NCBI RefSeq assembly: GCF_014212175.1
Contig: NZ_JACJVR010000084.1
Coordinates: forward strand, 1-58,804
Reading direction: 5' to 3'
Origin: Cohnella xylanilytica
GTDB taxonomy: Bacteria > Bacillota > Bacilli > Paenibacillales > Paenibacillaceae
DNA length: 58,804 nt
Positions 25,174 to 32,988 of the stretch are shown in pieces. Below the pieces are notes generated by a model. The model was not told where the DNA came from and searched no databases. It worked only from the letters and a program-made list of their open reading frames with translations. Numbering within the stretch: the stretch's first letter is position 1; each line of letters begins with the position of its first letter. The translations under genes and the position numbers were made by a program.

Positions 25174-25992
25174 CTACTTCACTCCGTACCGAACGAAGGA
25201 ATCGACGATTTGCCTCTGCAGCGCGATATAGATGAGCAGAATCGGGATGCACGAGACGGTCGTCGCCGCCATCAGCGAGCCCCACATGTTCGTATCCGAA
25301 TTGACGAACAGCTTCAGGCCGATCTGGATCGGAGAGTTCTCCATCTTCCTCGTGATCAGCATGGGCCAGAGGTATTCGTTCCAGCCGTTCAGGAACAGGA
25401 TAATGCCGAGCGAGGCGACCGTGGACTTGATGTTCGGCAGAATCAGGTTCGTCAGAATGCCGAAGTCGCTTTGCCCGTCGATGCAGGCCGCCTCGATCAA
25501 CACTCTCGGGAACGACTGGAAGCTCTGATACAGCGACAGGATGGCGAACGTCGACACCGCGAACGGAAGCACGACGCCTATCAGGGTCTCGTTCAACCCC
25601 ATGTCGTTCACGAGCACGTAATTCGGAATCATGATCGACTGGTACGGAATGAGCCAGGTCAGGCTGAGCAGGGCGAAGATCAGAGTCTGGCCGCGGAACC
25701 GCCACCGGACGAGCGCGTAAGCCGCCAGAAGGCTCGTCGCCAGCTGGAAAACCGTCATCAGCGCCGCCACGGCGAAGGAATTGAACATCATGCGGAAGAT
25801 CGGCATCTGCTCGAAGGCGTAGCGGTAATTGTTCCAGATCGGCTTCATCGGAACTAGGGACGACGTGAAGATCTCCGCCTCGTTCTTGAACGAGGAGATC
25901 AGCATCCAGTACAGCGGGAATACCGCTAGTACGCACATGGCGGCGAGCAGTCCGTGCTGCAGCGTCGCGAACGCGGGCGAGCGCTTGTTCAT
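25174..25992 (-). CDS. ABC transporter permease, UgpE-like (module 2)
   Basis: A 272-aa permease with six membrane segments, the EAA loop EAACIDGQSDFGILTNLILPNIK and C-terminus ALQRQIVDSFVRYGVK. These are typical of the second permease of the CUT1 carbohydrate/glycerol-phosphate family (UgpE, MalG). It is the last gene of the module 2 operon. The ATG has AAAGGAG 8 nt upstream. No cognate ATPase gene is present in the operon. Confidence 0.9.
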   Translation of the reverse strand: MNKRSPAFATLQHGLLAAMCVLAVFPLYWMLISSFKNEAEIFTSSLVPMKPIWNNYRYAFEQMPIFRMMFNSFAVAALMTVFQLATSLLAAYALVRWRFRGQTLIFALLSLTWLIPYQSIMIPNYVLVNDMGLNETLIGVVLPFAVSTFAILSLYQSFQSFPRVLIEAACIDGQSDFGILTNLILPNIKSTVASLGIILFLNGWNEYLWPMLITRKMENSPIQIGLKLFVNSDTNMWGSLMAATTVSCIPILLIYIALQRQIVDSFVRYGVK

Positions 25993-26015
25993 GGCAAGTC
26001 TCCTTTATCCTGTTG

Positions 26016-26987
26016 CTAGTTGTCGTAGAAGGACAGTCTCCGGGACAGCCCGTTCAGCCCCAGGGCGATGACGCCGAATACGACGAAGAAGACGAGAGAG
26101 GCCGCCGCGCTGAAGCCGACGTTCAGGTTGCCGAACGCGTACTTGTACATCTCGTAGTAGACGTTCGTCGAAGAGCCGTAAGGCCCGCCGGCCGTCAGGA
26201 TATCGATGTAAGCGAACGTCGACTGGCTGGCGAACAGAATGCTCATCGTCAGCATGAACAGGATCATAGGAGAGACGAGCGGCACCGTGATGCGGAGGAA
26301 CGTCCGGAACCGGCCGGCCCCGTCGATCGCCGCGGCCTCGTAATACTCCCGATTGATTCCCGTCAGCGCAGAAGAGAACATGAGCGTGCTGAAGCCGATC
26401 ATTTTCCAGCCCGTGATGAACAGGATGATCCACTTCGCCCAGTCCGGGTCGGAGAAGTAGGCGATCGGCTGCCGGATGGCGTCCAGCTTCATCAGGACGA
26501 GATTCACGAGCCCGTTCGAAGGATGGAACAGCCAGCGCCAGATGGCGCCGACCGATACGGGAGCGAGAATCATCGGGACGAAGAAGATCGCCCGGTAGAC
26601 GTTCTTGGCCCTGCCGCTCATCCCGTCCGTGACGGAGGCGAGGAGGAGCGGAATCAGGATCGAGAAGGGCAGCATTCCGACGGTGTAAAAGACGGTGTTG
26701 CCGATCGAGTCCGCGAACGCCTCGTTCCGGAACAAGCGCGCGAAGTTGTCCAGCCCGACGTAGATCGGATCGGTGCCGGGAATCATGCTCCACTTCTGGA
26801 AGGCTAGATAGAACGTGTAGAGAAGCGGCCTGTACATCCAGATGCCGAGCAGGACGACCGCGGGCAGCAGATACAGGTAAGGCTTCAGCCTGCGGGCCAG
26901 CAGCGCGCGTCGGCTGACGGCCGGGCGAGCCCTCGGGACGGTCCCCGCCAAGGGAGGTAACGCCGGCGATTCCATCGATTGACTCAT
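26016..26987 (-). CDS. ABC transporter permease, UgpA-like (module 2)
   Basis: A 323-aa permease; about 35 polar residues precede the first membrane helix (YLYLLPAVVLLGIWMYRPLLYTFYL). The EAA loop is YYEAAAIDGAGRFRTFLRITVPLVSP. The pattern fits the first permease of CUT1 systems such as UgpA. It is followed 23 nt downstream by the UgpE-like gene and preceded by the binding protein. The ATG is about 12 nt after AAAGGAG; a second in-frame ATG four codons later is possible. Confidence 0.9.
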   Translation of the reverse strand: MSQSMESPALPPLAGTVPRARPAVSRRALLARRLKPYLYLLPAVVLLGIWMYRPLLYTFYLAFQKWSMIPGTDPIYVGLDNFARLFRNEAFADSIGNTVFYTVGMLPFSILIPLLLASVTDGMSGRAKNVYRAIFFVPMILAPVSVGAIWRWLFHPSNGLVNLVLMKLDAIRQPIAYFSDPDWAKWIILFITGWKMIGFSTLMFSSALTGINREYYEAAAIDGAGRFRTFLRITVPLVSPMILFMLTMSILFASQSTFAYIDILTAGGPYGSSTNVYYEMYKYAFGNLNVGFSAAASLVFFVVFGVIALGLNGLSRRLSFYDN

Positions 26988-27019
26988 GGCGGCGGATCAC
27001 TCCTTTCCCGCTGAACGGA

Positions 27020-28384
27020 TTACTTCAGCATGCCGTTGATATCGTCTTGGGCCTTGGTCAGCGTCTCCTTCACGTCGGCGTCCGTCATGACGGACTTCAC
27101 GATCGCGTCGGTGAAGGCCGTGGCGATCTCCGCCGCGTATTCGCCCGGCCAGATCGCGACCGGATGGATGCGGGACAGCTGGTCCAGGTTGATGCGGTAC
27201 AGAGGGTTCGCCTCGACGAAGTCCTTCAGGCCGTTCGGATCGTCCGCCAGCGACGTGCGGAGCGGCAGGTAACCGATCTGCGACGTAATGATCGTGTACC
27301 CCCGGTTGCCGGTGACGAACTTGACGAATTCCCACACGGCCGCGGCCTTGATGTCGCTGTCCGGACGAACCGCGAGCACGCTGCCGGAGTTGACCGGAAT
27401 GGACGGCTGGTCGCCGAATTGCGGAAGTCCCGCCCCGTATACCTTCCAGCCTCCGGCTTCCGAGGCTTTCTTGATGCCGCTGTGCATGGACGTCGATTGG
27501 ATCAGCATGCCCAAGTTGCCCGCCATGAACTGCTCCGACACTTCCGTGTCGCTGCCCACGGCATGCGCTCCGCTATGATAGAGGTCCTGCCACATCCGGA
27601 TGGCCTCCACGCTCTTGTCGCCCGCGAATTCGACCTGCTTGCGGTCGGCGGACAGAATGGTTCCGCCGTTGCTCAGAATAATGCCTTCCGTCGTCCAGCC
27701 GTTGTTCGGGGCGAGACCGAAGCCGTCCTTGCCGGTCTTCTCCTTGATCTGCAGAGCGGCCTTCTTCACCTCGTCCCACGTCTTCGGAGGGGTGTTCGGA
27801 TCGAGGCCCGCTTCCTCGAACAGCTTGCCGTTGATGAACAGGATCGGCGTGCTGAACGTGAACGCGAGGCCGTACATCTTGCCGTCGATCTTGCCGAGCT
27901 CCAGCGCGTTGGGGGAGATGCCCTCCAGATGCTTGTCCAGCTCTTCCTTGGGGAACACGTCCTCGTAGGCCTTGAAGCCCAAGCTCAGACGGGAGCTGTC
28001 CAAGGTGGAGAAGGCATGCTGGACGATGTCGACCGGCTTGCCCGCCGAGATGTCCGCCTTGTACTGCTGGAAGGTCGCGTCGGGAACCCCTTCGACGACG
28101 ACGCCCTTCTCCTTCCCGGCCGTCTCGTTGAACTCGTCGATCAGCTGTTCCATTCCCGCCTTCATCGTCGGAAGGGCGAGGCTGTAGGAGTAGAACGTGA
28201 CCTTGGTCGGATTCGCCGGATCCAGCGCCGGAAGCGACGAGCTTGCGGAGGCTTCGGATGCCGCGGACGGGGTTTCCGCTGCGGCCGCGCCGTCCGGATC
28301 GTTGTTCGGTCCGCCGCAGGCGGTCAGTCCGAATGCGGCGGCAATCGCCATAATAAGGCTGGTTCCTTTTGTCCAACGTTGCAT
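27020..28384 (-). CDS. Solute-binding lipoprotein, UgpB-like (module 2)
   Basis: A 454-aa extracellular binding protein with lipobox LTAC (about residue 23), a Ser/Ala-rich linker, then the CUT1 binding fold (VTFYSYSLALPTMKAGMEQLIDEFNE). Later features include SNGGTILSADRKQVEF, FMAGNLGMLIQSTS and IGYLPLRTSL, which fit UgpB-like sn-glycerol-3-phosphate or phosphodiester binders. Sugar binding cannot be excluded. Its operon begins with a phosphodiesterase and a phosphatase, which favours a phosphorylated ligand. ATG 28384 with AAAGGAGG upstream. Confidence 0.88.
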   Translation of the reverse strand: MQRWTKGTSLIMAIAAAFGLTACGGPNNDPDGAAAAETPSAASEASASSSLPALDPANPTKVTFYSYSLALPTMKAGMEQLIDEFNETAGKEKGVVVEGVPDATFQQYKADISAGKPVDIVQHAFSTLDSSRLSLGFKAYEDVFPKEELDKHLEGISPNALELGKIDGKMYGLAFTFSTPILFINGKLFEEAGLDPNTPPKTWDEVKKAALQIKEKTGKDGFGLAPNNGWTTEGIILSNGGTILSADRKQVEFAGDKSVEAIRMWQDLYHSGAHAVGSDTEVSEQFMAGNLGMLIQSTSMHSGIKKASEAGGWKVYGAGLPQFGDQPSIPVNSGSVLAVRPDSDIKAAAVWEFVKFVTGNRGYTIITSQIGYLPLRTSLADDPNGLKDFVEANPLYRINLDQLSRIHPVAIWPGEYAAEIATAFTDAIVKSVMTDADVKETLTKAQDDINGMLK

Positions 28385-28420
28385 GGGATGTGGTGGCCTC
28401 CTTTGGGTTGGAGCCTCCGC

Positions 28421-29209
28421 CTATTCCAGGCAGTAGGCTTGTATGCGGGCGCGGACGGCGTCGTCGATGCCGAACTCCTCCGCGAGATAACGCTCGAACG
28501 TTCTGTAGGCCTGCTCGATGCTCCGGAGGGACGCGTCCAGATAACGCTCCCGCAGAAGCATCGCTTGCTCGAGGGCATGCAGCTCGTCCGGGCCGATATG
28601 CTTGGATACCATCTCGAACAGCCGGCGGTGGTACTCTTCCAGCGTCACGTTGGAGTACAAATAATCCTCCATGACCGTCTCGTACGGAACGCCGAGGGTC
28701 ATCAGGATGAGCATGCTGCCGACCCCGGTACGGTCCCGCCCTCCGGCGCAATGTTGGACGAGGGGCAGATTCGCCTCGGGATCGCTCAGCAGCGCCATCA
28801 ATCTCTTATAGGAGGCGTTCCCGATCGGAAGATCGGCGTACAGCTTCTCCAGCATCTCCTCGGTGAACGCCTGATGGCGGCCGCTCGCGAACAGCTGCTC
28901 CAGCGTCACGTGCGGCGCCTGCTCGGCCGCCTCGTTCGCCGGCACGCGGATATGGACCGCCTCGCCGATTCGCGGGTCCGGCTTCTCCTCGGCTTCGCCC
29001 CGGTTGCGGTAATCGAAGATATGCTTCAGCCCGATAGACTCGAGGAGCGAGAGATCCTCCGGCGTCAGTCCGGTCAGCTCCGCGGCCCGGAACAGAAGGC
29101 CGCGCTTCACCGTCCGGCCGTCCGCCGTGCGAAGACCGCCCATATCGCGGAAGTTGAAGGCGCCCTGGAGAGGAAGAAGCGTGCTTGTGGCGGCGTGTTG
29201 CGTGGACAT
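28421..29209 (-). CDS. CX5R protein phosphatase-like enzyme (module 2)
   Basis: A 262-aa paralogue of the phosphatase at 20134. Shared blocks are NFRDMGG, GRTVKRGLLFRAAELTGLT, HIFDYRNRGEAEEKPDP, NASYKRLM and the loop QHCAGGRDRTG with C154 and R160. It is cytoplasmic, with no signal. It lies between the metallophosphodiesterase and the binding protein in one operon. A sequential route in which the diesterase makes a monoester and this enzyme releases phosphate is a reasonable inference. ATG with GGAGGG 6 nt upstream. Confidence 0.87.
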   Translation of the reverse strand: MSTQHAATSTLLPLQGAFNFRDMGGLRTADGRTVKRGLLFRAAELTGLTPEDLSLLESIGLKHIFDYRNRGEAEEKPDPRIGEAVHIRVPANEAAEQAPHVTLEQLFASGRHQAFTEEMLEKLYADLPIGNASYKRLMALLSDPEANLPLVQHCAGGRDRTGVGSMLILMTLGVPYETVMEDYLYSNVTLEEYHRRLFEMVSKHIGPDELHALEQAMLLRERYLDASLRSIEQAYRTFERYLAEEFGIDDAVRARIQAYCLE

Positions 29210-29245
29210 GGGAAGCCCTCCGTTCAGATAGAAGTTCGTTCGCGA

Positions 29246-30064
29246 TTAATGCTGAGCCGCCAGCAGGGCGATCGGGAAGCGCACCAGCTCCTCGCGTCCC
29301 GTCGGAAGCTCGACCGTGCGAACCGTGATGCCTTCGCCCGCGTTGACGCTAACGACGTTATAGCCGATCGCGTTGACCATGGCATAGGTGTCCGGGTCCG
29401 CCCGCTCCCCGGCGAACGCCGTGCCGGAGGCCGCAACCGCGCAGATTCCGCGGAAGGTGCCGACGTTGTTCGAATGAACGTGGCCCGCCAGGACCCCGAT
29501 CACGTCCGTGCCGGCGATCAGATCCCCGAAGACGGCGCGGTTCTTCAGCAGATGGCTGCCATCCATTCCTTCGATCGACAGAACGGGGTGATGAAGGCCG
29601 ATGATCGTCCCTTGAGGAGCCGCCTCCTTCAGTTGCTCGGAGAGCCAGGACAGCTGCCGCTCGTCCAATTCGCCGGCATGGTCGCCTGGAATTTGCGTGT
29701 TGAGCCCGATGAGGCGCAGCCCGCCGTACATAACCGAGTAATAATACGGCTCCTCGGAGGGCGCCTCCATCAGGTACCCTTCGCGGAACGGGCCGCGGTG
29801 ATCGTGGTTGCCGAGCACGACGTGAACGGGCGCCCCGATCCGCTCCGAGCACTCGTCGAGAACCGTGCGGATGTAGGCGTAATCCGCCGCGTCGCCTTCG
29901 TGGGACAAGTCGCCCGTGATCAGCACGAACGCGGGCTCGATCCCGGATTCCTTCGCGTGATTGATAACTTTCCTTACGTTATCCGCCATGTGGACCTTCG
30001 CGAACAGTCCGTCCTGCTTGCCCGCCGCGTTCATGTGGGTGTCCGTCAGATGAATGAATTTCAT
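29246..30064 (-). CDS. Class III metallophosphodiesterase (GpdQ/CpdA-like)
   Basis: A 272-aa calcineurin-like phosphoesterase from ATG 30064 (GGAGGGG 8 nt upstream; the upstream in-frame codon at 30118 abuts the operator at 30119 and is unlikely to be the start). Metal ligands are visible in order: LTDTH (D8, H10), ITGDLSHEGD (D52), LGNHDHRGP (N86, H87), GLHHP and GHVHSNN. The fold and motif set match GpdQ glycerophosphodiesterase and CpdA cAMP phosphodiesterase. With a Ugp-like transporter in the same operon, glycerophosphodiester hydrolysis is the preferred role. It is the first gene after the operator-bearing promoter. Confidence 0.88.
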   Translation of the reverse strand: MKFIHLTDTHMNAAGKQDGLFAKVHMADNVRKVINHAKESGIEPAFVLITGDLSHEGDAADYAYIRTVLDECSERIGAPVHVVLGNHDHRGPFREGYLMEAPSEEPYYYSVMYGGLRLIGLNTQIPGDHAGELDERQLSWLSEQLKEAAPQGTIIGLHHPVLSIEGMDGSHLLKNRAVFGDLIAGTDVIGVLAGHVHSNNVGTFRGICAVAASGTAFAGERADPDTYAMVNAIGYNVVSVNAGEGITVRTVELPTGREELVRFPIALLAAQH

Positions 30065-30118
30065 GTTTTTTCCCCTCCGTTGGATAGATGGATTAGCGAT
30101 GTCGGCTCTCGCGTTCAT

Positions 30119-30153
30119 CTTGTATACAAGAATTATTAATCTTGTATGTAAAG
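30119..30153 (-). promoter_or_regulatory. Module 2 promoter region with GntR operators
   Basis: A perfect 12-bp palindrome CTTGTATACAAG (30119-30130) and an imperfect copy CTTGTATGTAAAG (30141-30153), half-sites 22 bp apart, lie 55-90 nt upstream of the phosphodiesterase ATG. On the minus strand TTTACA followed 17 nt later by TTGTAT could be the promoter, with both operators overlapping it. The GntR encoded at 30356 is the likely ligand. The rest of 30154-30290 shows only ttaa-rich sequence. Confidence 0.6.
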
Positions 30154-30290
30154 GCGGGATAAACGGAACCGTCGGCTTCTGTTAATCCTGATTGTTCTCC
30201 GTTAACCCTGCGCAGAATTTCGATTAACAGAGATCGGCATCCGCTCTGTCGATCCCGGTCTACCATTCGCGCCTTCTCGGCAAAAACGGC

Positions 30291-30327
30291 AAAAAACCCC
30301 GAAGGCCCCATCAGGGGCTTCGAGGTT
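30291..30327 (-). terminator. Terminator of GntR gene (module 2)
   Basis: Stem aaccccgaaggcccc / ggggcttcgaggtt (one bulge) is followed on the minus strand by TTTTTT. It separates the GntR transcript from the phosphodiesterase operon. Confidence 0.8.
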
Positions 30328-30355
30328 CCGAGGCTCAATCTCTCCCGTATTAAGT

Positions 30356-31009
30356 TTACGTTAACGATTGGCGCTGCCGAAGCAGCTCTTCCTGCGAACC
30401 CAACTTGAAATGCTGGAGGTACTTCTTCGCCTCCGAGTAGTTCTTGTCGGTAAAATGCCTGAGCAGCTCGGCGTACAGCCGCTTGCCGGTGTAGGGCCGG
30501 TTGGACCCGGCGGTCGAACGGTAAGCGACGACGAAGAACAGCAATTTATCCTTGTACCGGTCGAACGTCTCCAGTATGCTGCGGTTCTCGATCGTCGACA
30601 GCATCGTTCTCATGAACATGAGGCCGCACTCGTAGTACTTCCGGTTCTCCTTGTTCTCGCTGGCCCGGTTCATCTCTTCGAGGTAGACGCGAAGGGTCTC
30701 CAGGTCCATCTCGTAGTGATACTCTTCGATTCGATCCAGCGCGAACACGTATAGAGCCGTGAGCAGATCGTAAATATCGTACAATTCCTGAACCTCGACG
30801 CCCTGAACGAGAATTCCCCGCTTCTTCAGCGTCCGGACGAAGCCTTCCTTCTCCAGAAGAGACACCGCCGCGCGGACGGGCGTCCGGCTCATCCCCAGCT
30901 CCTCGGACAGCTCGCTCTCCGAGAGCAGCATGCCCGGCAGATAGATTCCGTTAAGCAGCTTATGATGAATCGCTTGGTAGGCGACGTCGACAAGAGGCGA
31001 TTCGGACAT
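30356..31009 (-). CDS. GntR family transcriptional regulator (module 2)
   Basis: A 217-aa regulator with winged helix IHHKLLNGIYLPGMLLSESELSEELGMSRTPVRAAVSLLEKEGFV and an all-helical effector domain. It is homologous to the GntR at 24476 over its length (RGILVQGVEVQELYDIYDLL versus RGVLVKEVSLKEAMDTVELL). It is transcribed in the same direction as the module 2 operon but has its own promoter and terminator. It presumably controls the phosphodiesterase-transporter operon through the palindromes at 30119-30153. ATG with GGAGGA about 10 nt upstream. Confidence 0.92.
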   Translation of the reverse strand: MSESPLVDVAYQAIHHKLLNGIYLPGMLLSESELSEELGMSRTPVRAAVSLLEKEGFVRTLKKRGILVQGVEVQELYDIYDLLTALYVFALDRIEEYHYEMDLETLRVYLEEMNRASENKENRKYYECGLMFMRTMLSTIENRSILETFDRYKDKLLFFVVAYRSTAGSNRPYTGKRLYAELLRHFTDKNYSEAKKYLQHFKLGSQEELLRQRQSLT

Positions 31010-31055
31010 CGGTGCGCAATCCTCCGTTACTTCTCTGACAAGATAAGCTCATCAT

Positions 31056-31084
31056 AGTATACAGAATGCCCGAAGGACTGACAA
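31056..31084 (-). promoter_or_regulatory. Promoter of GntR gene (module 2)
   Basis: A near-consensus promoter on the minus strand: -35 TTGTCA (31079-31084), 17-bp spacer, -10 TATACT (31056-31061). The -10 lies within CTGTATACTA, which resembles the GntR operator, so autoregulation is possible. Confidence 0.6.
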
Positions 31085-31114
31085 TTGGAGGAAAATACGA
31101 TTCGCCCCCGGCGT

Positions 31115-31483
31115 CTAACTCCGGTAGTACGACAGAACCCAGCTCACGCCGTTCCGGTCGGAGACGATAGAGAGCAGCCCGTCGAACGGCGCTTCGTAGA
31201 TCTCCCGGACGATCGTCCCTCCGGCCGCCAGCTCGCCGTAGATCCGGCGGTACGCTTCCTCCGTCTCGATCTTCAGGAAGATGCGCACATAGTCGCCCTT
31301 CGCCTCCGGCTTCGCCGCCTGCGCGTCGGCGAACTTCAAGGTCGCGCCATCGACGTGCAGGTCCGCGTTAAGCACTTCGTCCCCTTGCTTGCGCAGAATC
31401 TCGATCTCGCCGCCGAATACGCCTTGATAGAACCGGATCTCGTCCTTGCAATTGTCCAGCACGATAAAAGGAAGCGCAATCAT
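31115..31483 (-). CDS. VOC superfamily protein, PhnB-like
   Basis: A 122-aa vicinal-oxygen-chelate fold protein of the PhnB-like type (IALPFIVLDNCKDEIRFYQGVFGGEIEI; DVHVDG-like strand; FLKIETEEAYRRIYGELAAGG; SDRNGVSWVLSY). Such proteins are often annotated as glyoxalase-like or 3-demethylubiquinone methyltransferase-like; no reaction can be assigned. It is the third gene of the MarR operon, starting 3 nt after the DUF5519 gene, with RBS GGAGGAG. The name PhnB-like reflects fold similarity and does not imply phosphonate metabolism. Confidence 0.85.
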   Translation of the reverse strand: MIALPFIVLDNCKDEIRFYQGVFGGEIEILRKQGDEVLNADLHVDGATLKFADAQAAKPEAKGDYVRIFLKIETEEAYRRIYGELAAGGTIVREIYEAPFDGLLSIVSDRNGVSWVLSYYRS

Positions 31484-31486
31484 CGT

Positions 31487-31807
31487 CTATCTCCTCCTTC
31501 GAACCATTCGATCGTATTTGGCGCGCGCCATCTCGATGGCGTTCGCCACGTCCTGCTCGGTATTCAAGTACACCGACACCCAGCCGGATTCGGGATAGAC
31601 GTGATGCGGCTCCGCCTTCCCTTCCCCGATCCATCGGTCGCGCTCGGGCGGGGTCAGGTGCAGGTCGAACAGCCGGTCTCCGTGCAGGTGCCCAATCTCC
31701 TTCCCGTCCACCCGGAACTCGATCCCGCCGAATCGATGAGGGTGCGTCTCCACGCCGTCCCATGAGGCCAACTCCTCGGTCAAGCCCGCTGCGCCGTTCC
31801 CGCTCAT
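31487..31807 (-). CDS. DUF5519 (luciferase-domain-like) protein
   Basis: A 106-aa small protein with HPHRFGGIEFRVDGKEIGHLHGDRLFDL and PHHVYPESGWVSVYL, the pattern of DUF5519 proteins, which are often mislabelled luciferase. It is predicted to be cytoplasmic and no activity is known. It overlaps the MarR stop codon by 4 nt (ATGA), so translation is coupled. It is likely a response gene of the MarR regulator. Confidence 0.82.
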   Translation of the reverse strand: MSGNGAAGLTEELASWDGVETHPHRFGGIEFRVDGKEIGHLHGDRLFDLHLTPPERDRWIGEGKAEPHHVYPESGWVSVYLNTEQDVANAIEMARAKYDRMVRRRR

Positions 31808-32271
31808 TCCGGCTTCCCCTCTCTCCCGCTTAGATTGCGAAGCACGATCTTCAGCAGCCGAAGCAGCACGTCGTACTCCTCGTCGGAGATGCCCTGCCGG
31901 GTCTTGCCCTTGACCCGGTCCAGCGCCTGCCGCACCTTCGGCACGACCTCCCGCCCCTCTTCGGTCAAGTACAGCAGCTGATAGCGGTTGTCGGCCGGAT
32001 CGGTCTCCCTGCGCACGTAGCCTTCCGCTTCCAGCTTGGCGATCGCCTTGGCCGTCGTCGTCTTGTCGATCAGCAGGCTCTCGCTCAGCGCCTTCTGCGT
32101 GATCGGTTCCCGGAAGGCGATCGCCATCAGGAAAATATATTGGCCGCTGCCGATCCGGTAGGGCGCCAGCTCGGCCGAGATCAAGATCTGCATATGGCGG
32201 TAGATCGCCGAGATGTACTGGCCGTGCGATTCCGCCGTCCCCTTGCCCGGCGGCTTCTCCCGTTCGCTCAA
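31804..32271 (-). CDS. MarR family transcriptional regulator
   Basis: A 155-aa winged-helix repressor. The recognition region is ITQKALSESLLIDKTTTAKAIAKLEAEGYVRRETDPADNRYQLLYLTEEG, the canonical MarR wing with DPADNR. The start is TTG with GGAGGAG 7 nt upstream. It is the first gene of a three-gene operon (MarR, DUF5519, VOC). Two identical-phase operator copies lie in its own promoter (32290-32353), so autorepression lifted by a small ligand or stress is expected. Confidence 0.92.
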   Translation of the reverse strand: MSEREKPPGKGTAESHGQYISAIYRHMQILISAELAPYRIGSGQYIFLMAIAFREPITQKALSESLLIDKTTTAKAIAKLEAEGYVRRETDPADNRYQLLYLTEEGREVVPKVRQALDRVKGKTRQGISDEEYDVLLRLLKIVLRNLSGREGKPE

Positions 32272-32289
32272 CGGAGCTCCTCCTCTCGA

Positions 32290-32353
32290 GATAGGATGTT
32301 ATTGCAACTATCTTGGAAACGTCATACGCCAGATAGGGTGTTATTGCAACTAT
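32290..32353 (-). promoter_or_regulatory. Duplicated MarR operator
   Basis: Two 22-nt copies of gataggRtgttattgcaac plus tat, at 32290-32311 and 32332-32353, are 21 of 22 identical and exactly 42 bp apart (four helical turns). Each contains GTT-GCAAT-AAC-type inverted symmetry. They lie 20-80 nt upstream of the MarR start. Confidence 0.75.
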
Positions 32354-32519
32354 TTTTTTCGATCCAACTTCGAAGCGCGATTGTTTCTTACTGATTAGCG
32401 TTTTGGCGAAAAGAAAGCAATTGATAAGAAATATCCGTTTTCCTATTTGCTATGCTCGAATGAACGACAACGTTTAGTGCTGAGAGAATACTATCCAATT
32501 CAAAGGAGAGGGCTTGCAC

Positions 32520-32915
32520 ATGAAGAGTTTAGGATCTACGAATGTGGATGTCATTACGCTGTTTGTCGAGGACTTACAGAAGACGAAGGCGTTCTATGAG
32601 GAAGTATTCGGATTACAAGCCGTATATGAGGACGAGGTCTCGTCGGTGTTTCCTTTCGGGAATATGAGCGTAAACCTCTTGGATATTTCCCAGTCGCACG
32701 AATTGATGACACCGGGAACCGTCGCAGCGCGCGAATCCGGAGTCCGCTTCCTGCTCACCATTCGGGTCGATGACGTGGACGCGGTCTGCGATGAATTGGC
32801 ACAACGCGGGGTTGCTCTGCTTAATGGTCCGATCGACCGGCCGTGGGAAGTTCGTACGGCTTCATTCCTCGATCCGGCAGGACATGCCTGGGAGATTGCG
32901 GAGCCGTTGGCATAA
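32520..32915 (+). CDS. VOC superfamily (glyoxalase-like) protein
   Basis: A 131-aa VOC-fold protein (VITLFVEDLQKTKAFYEEVFGLQAVYED; VRFLLTIRVDDVDAVCDELAQRGVALLNG; RTASFLDPAGHAWEIAEPL). The conserved C-terminal Glu (WEIAE) and the preceding His are where VOC enzymes bind metal, but substrate is unknown. ATG 32520 is chosen because AAAGGAG lies 11 nt upstream; a TTG two codons earlier is possible. It stands alone, divergent from the MarR operon. The 120-nt stretch between them holds the operators and the promoters. Confidence 0.85.
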   Translation: MKSLGSTNVDVITLFVEDLQKTKAFYEEVFGLQAVYEDEVSSVFPFGNMSVNLLDISQSHELMTPGTVAARESGVRFLLTIRVDDVDAVCDELAQRGVALLNGPIDRPWEVRTASFLDPAGHAWEIAEPLA

Positions 32916-32942
32916 GGACCAAGCCGAAGATGTGGACCTAAT

Positions 32943-32988
32943 CATGGATAATGGAGCCTGTATGCGAGTGGTCAACGGTAGAAAAAAA
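32943..32988 (-). repeat. Dispersed 47-nt element, copy 2
   Basis: catggataatggagcctg through caacggtag and an A-run is the second copy of the element at 19989-20035, again immediately downstream of a minus-strand terminator. Function is unknown. Confidence 0.55.

Noticed and set aside
27047..30139. 1030-codon plus-strand open frame
   Set aside because: Antisense to the lipoprotein, phosphatase and phosphodiesterase genes; low-information composition.
31115..31483. Link of the PhnB-like VOC protein to the phosphonate-type operon
   Set aside because: PhnB-like is a fold label only; the gene belongs to the MarR operon with separate regulation.
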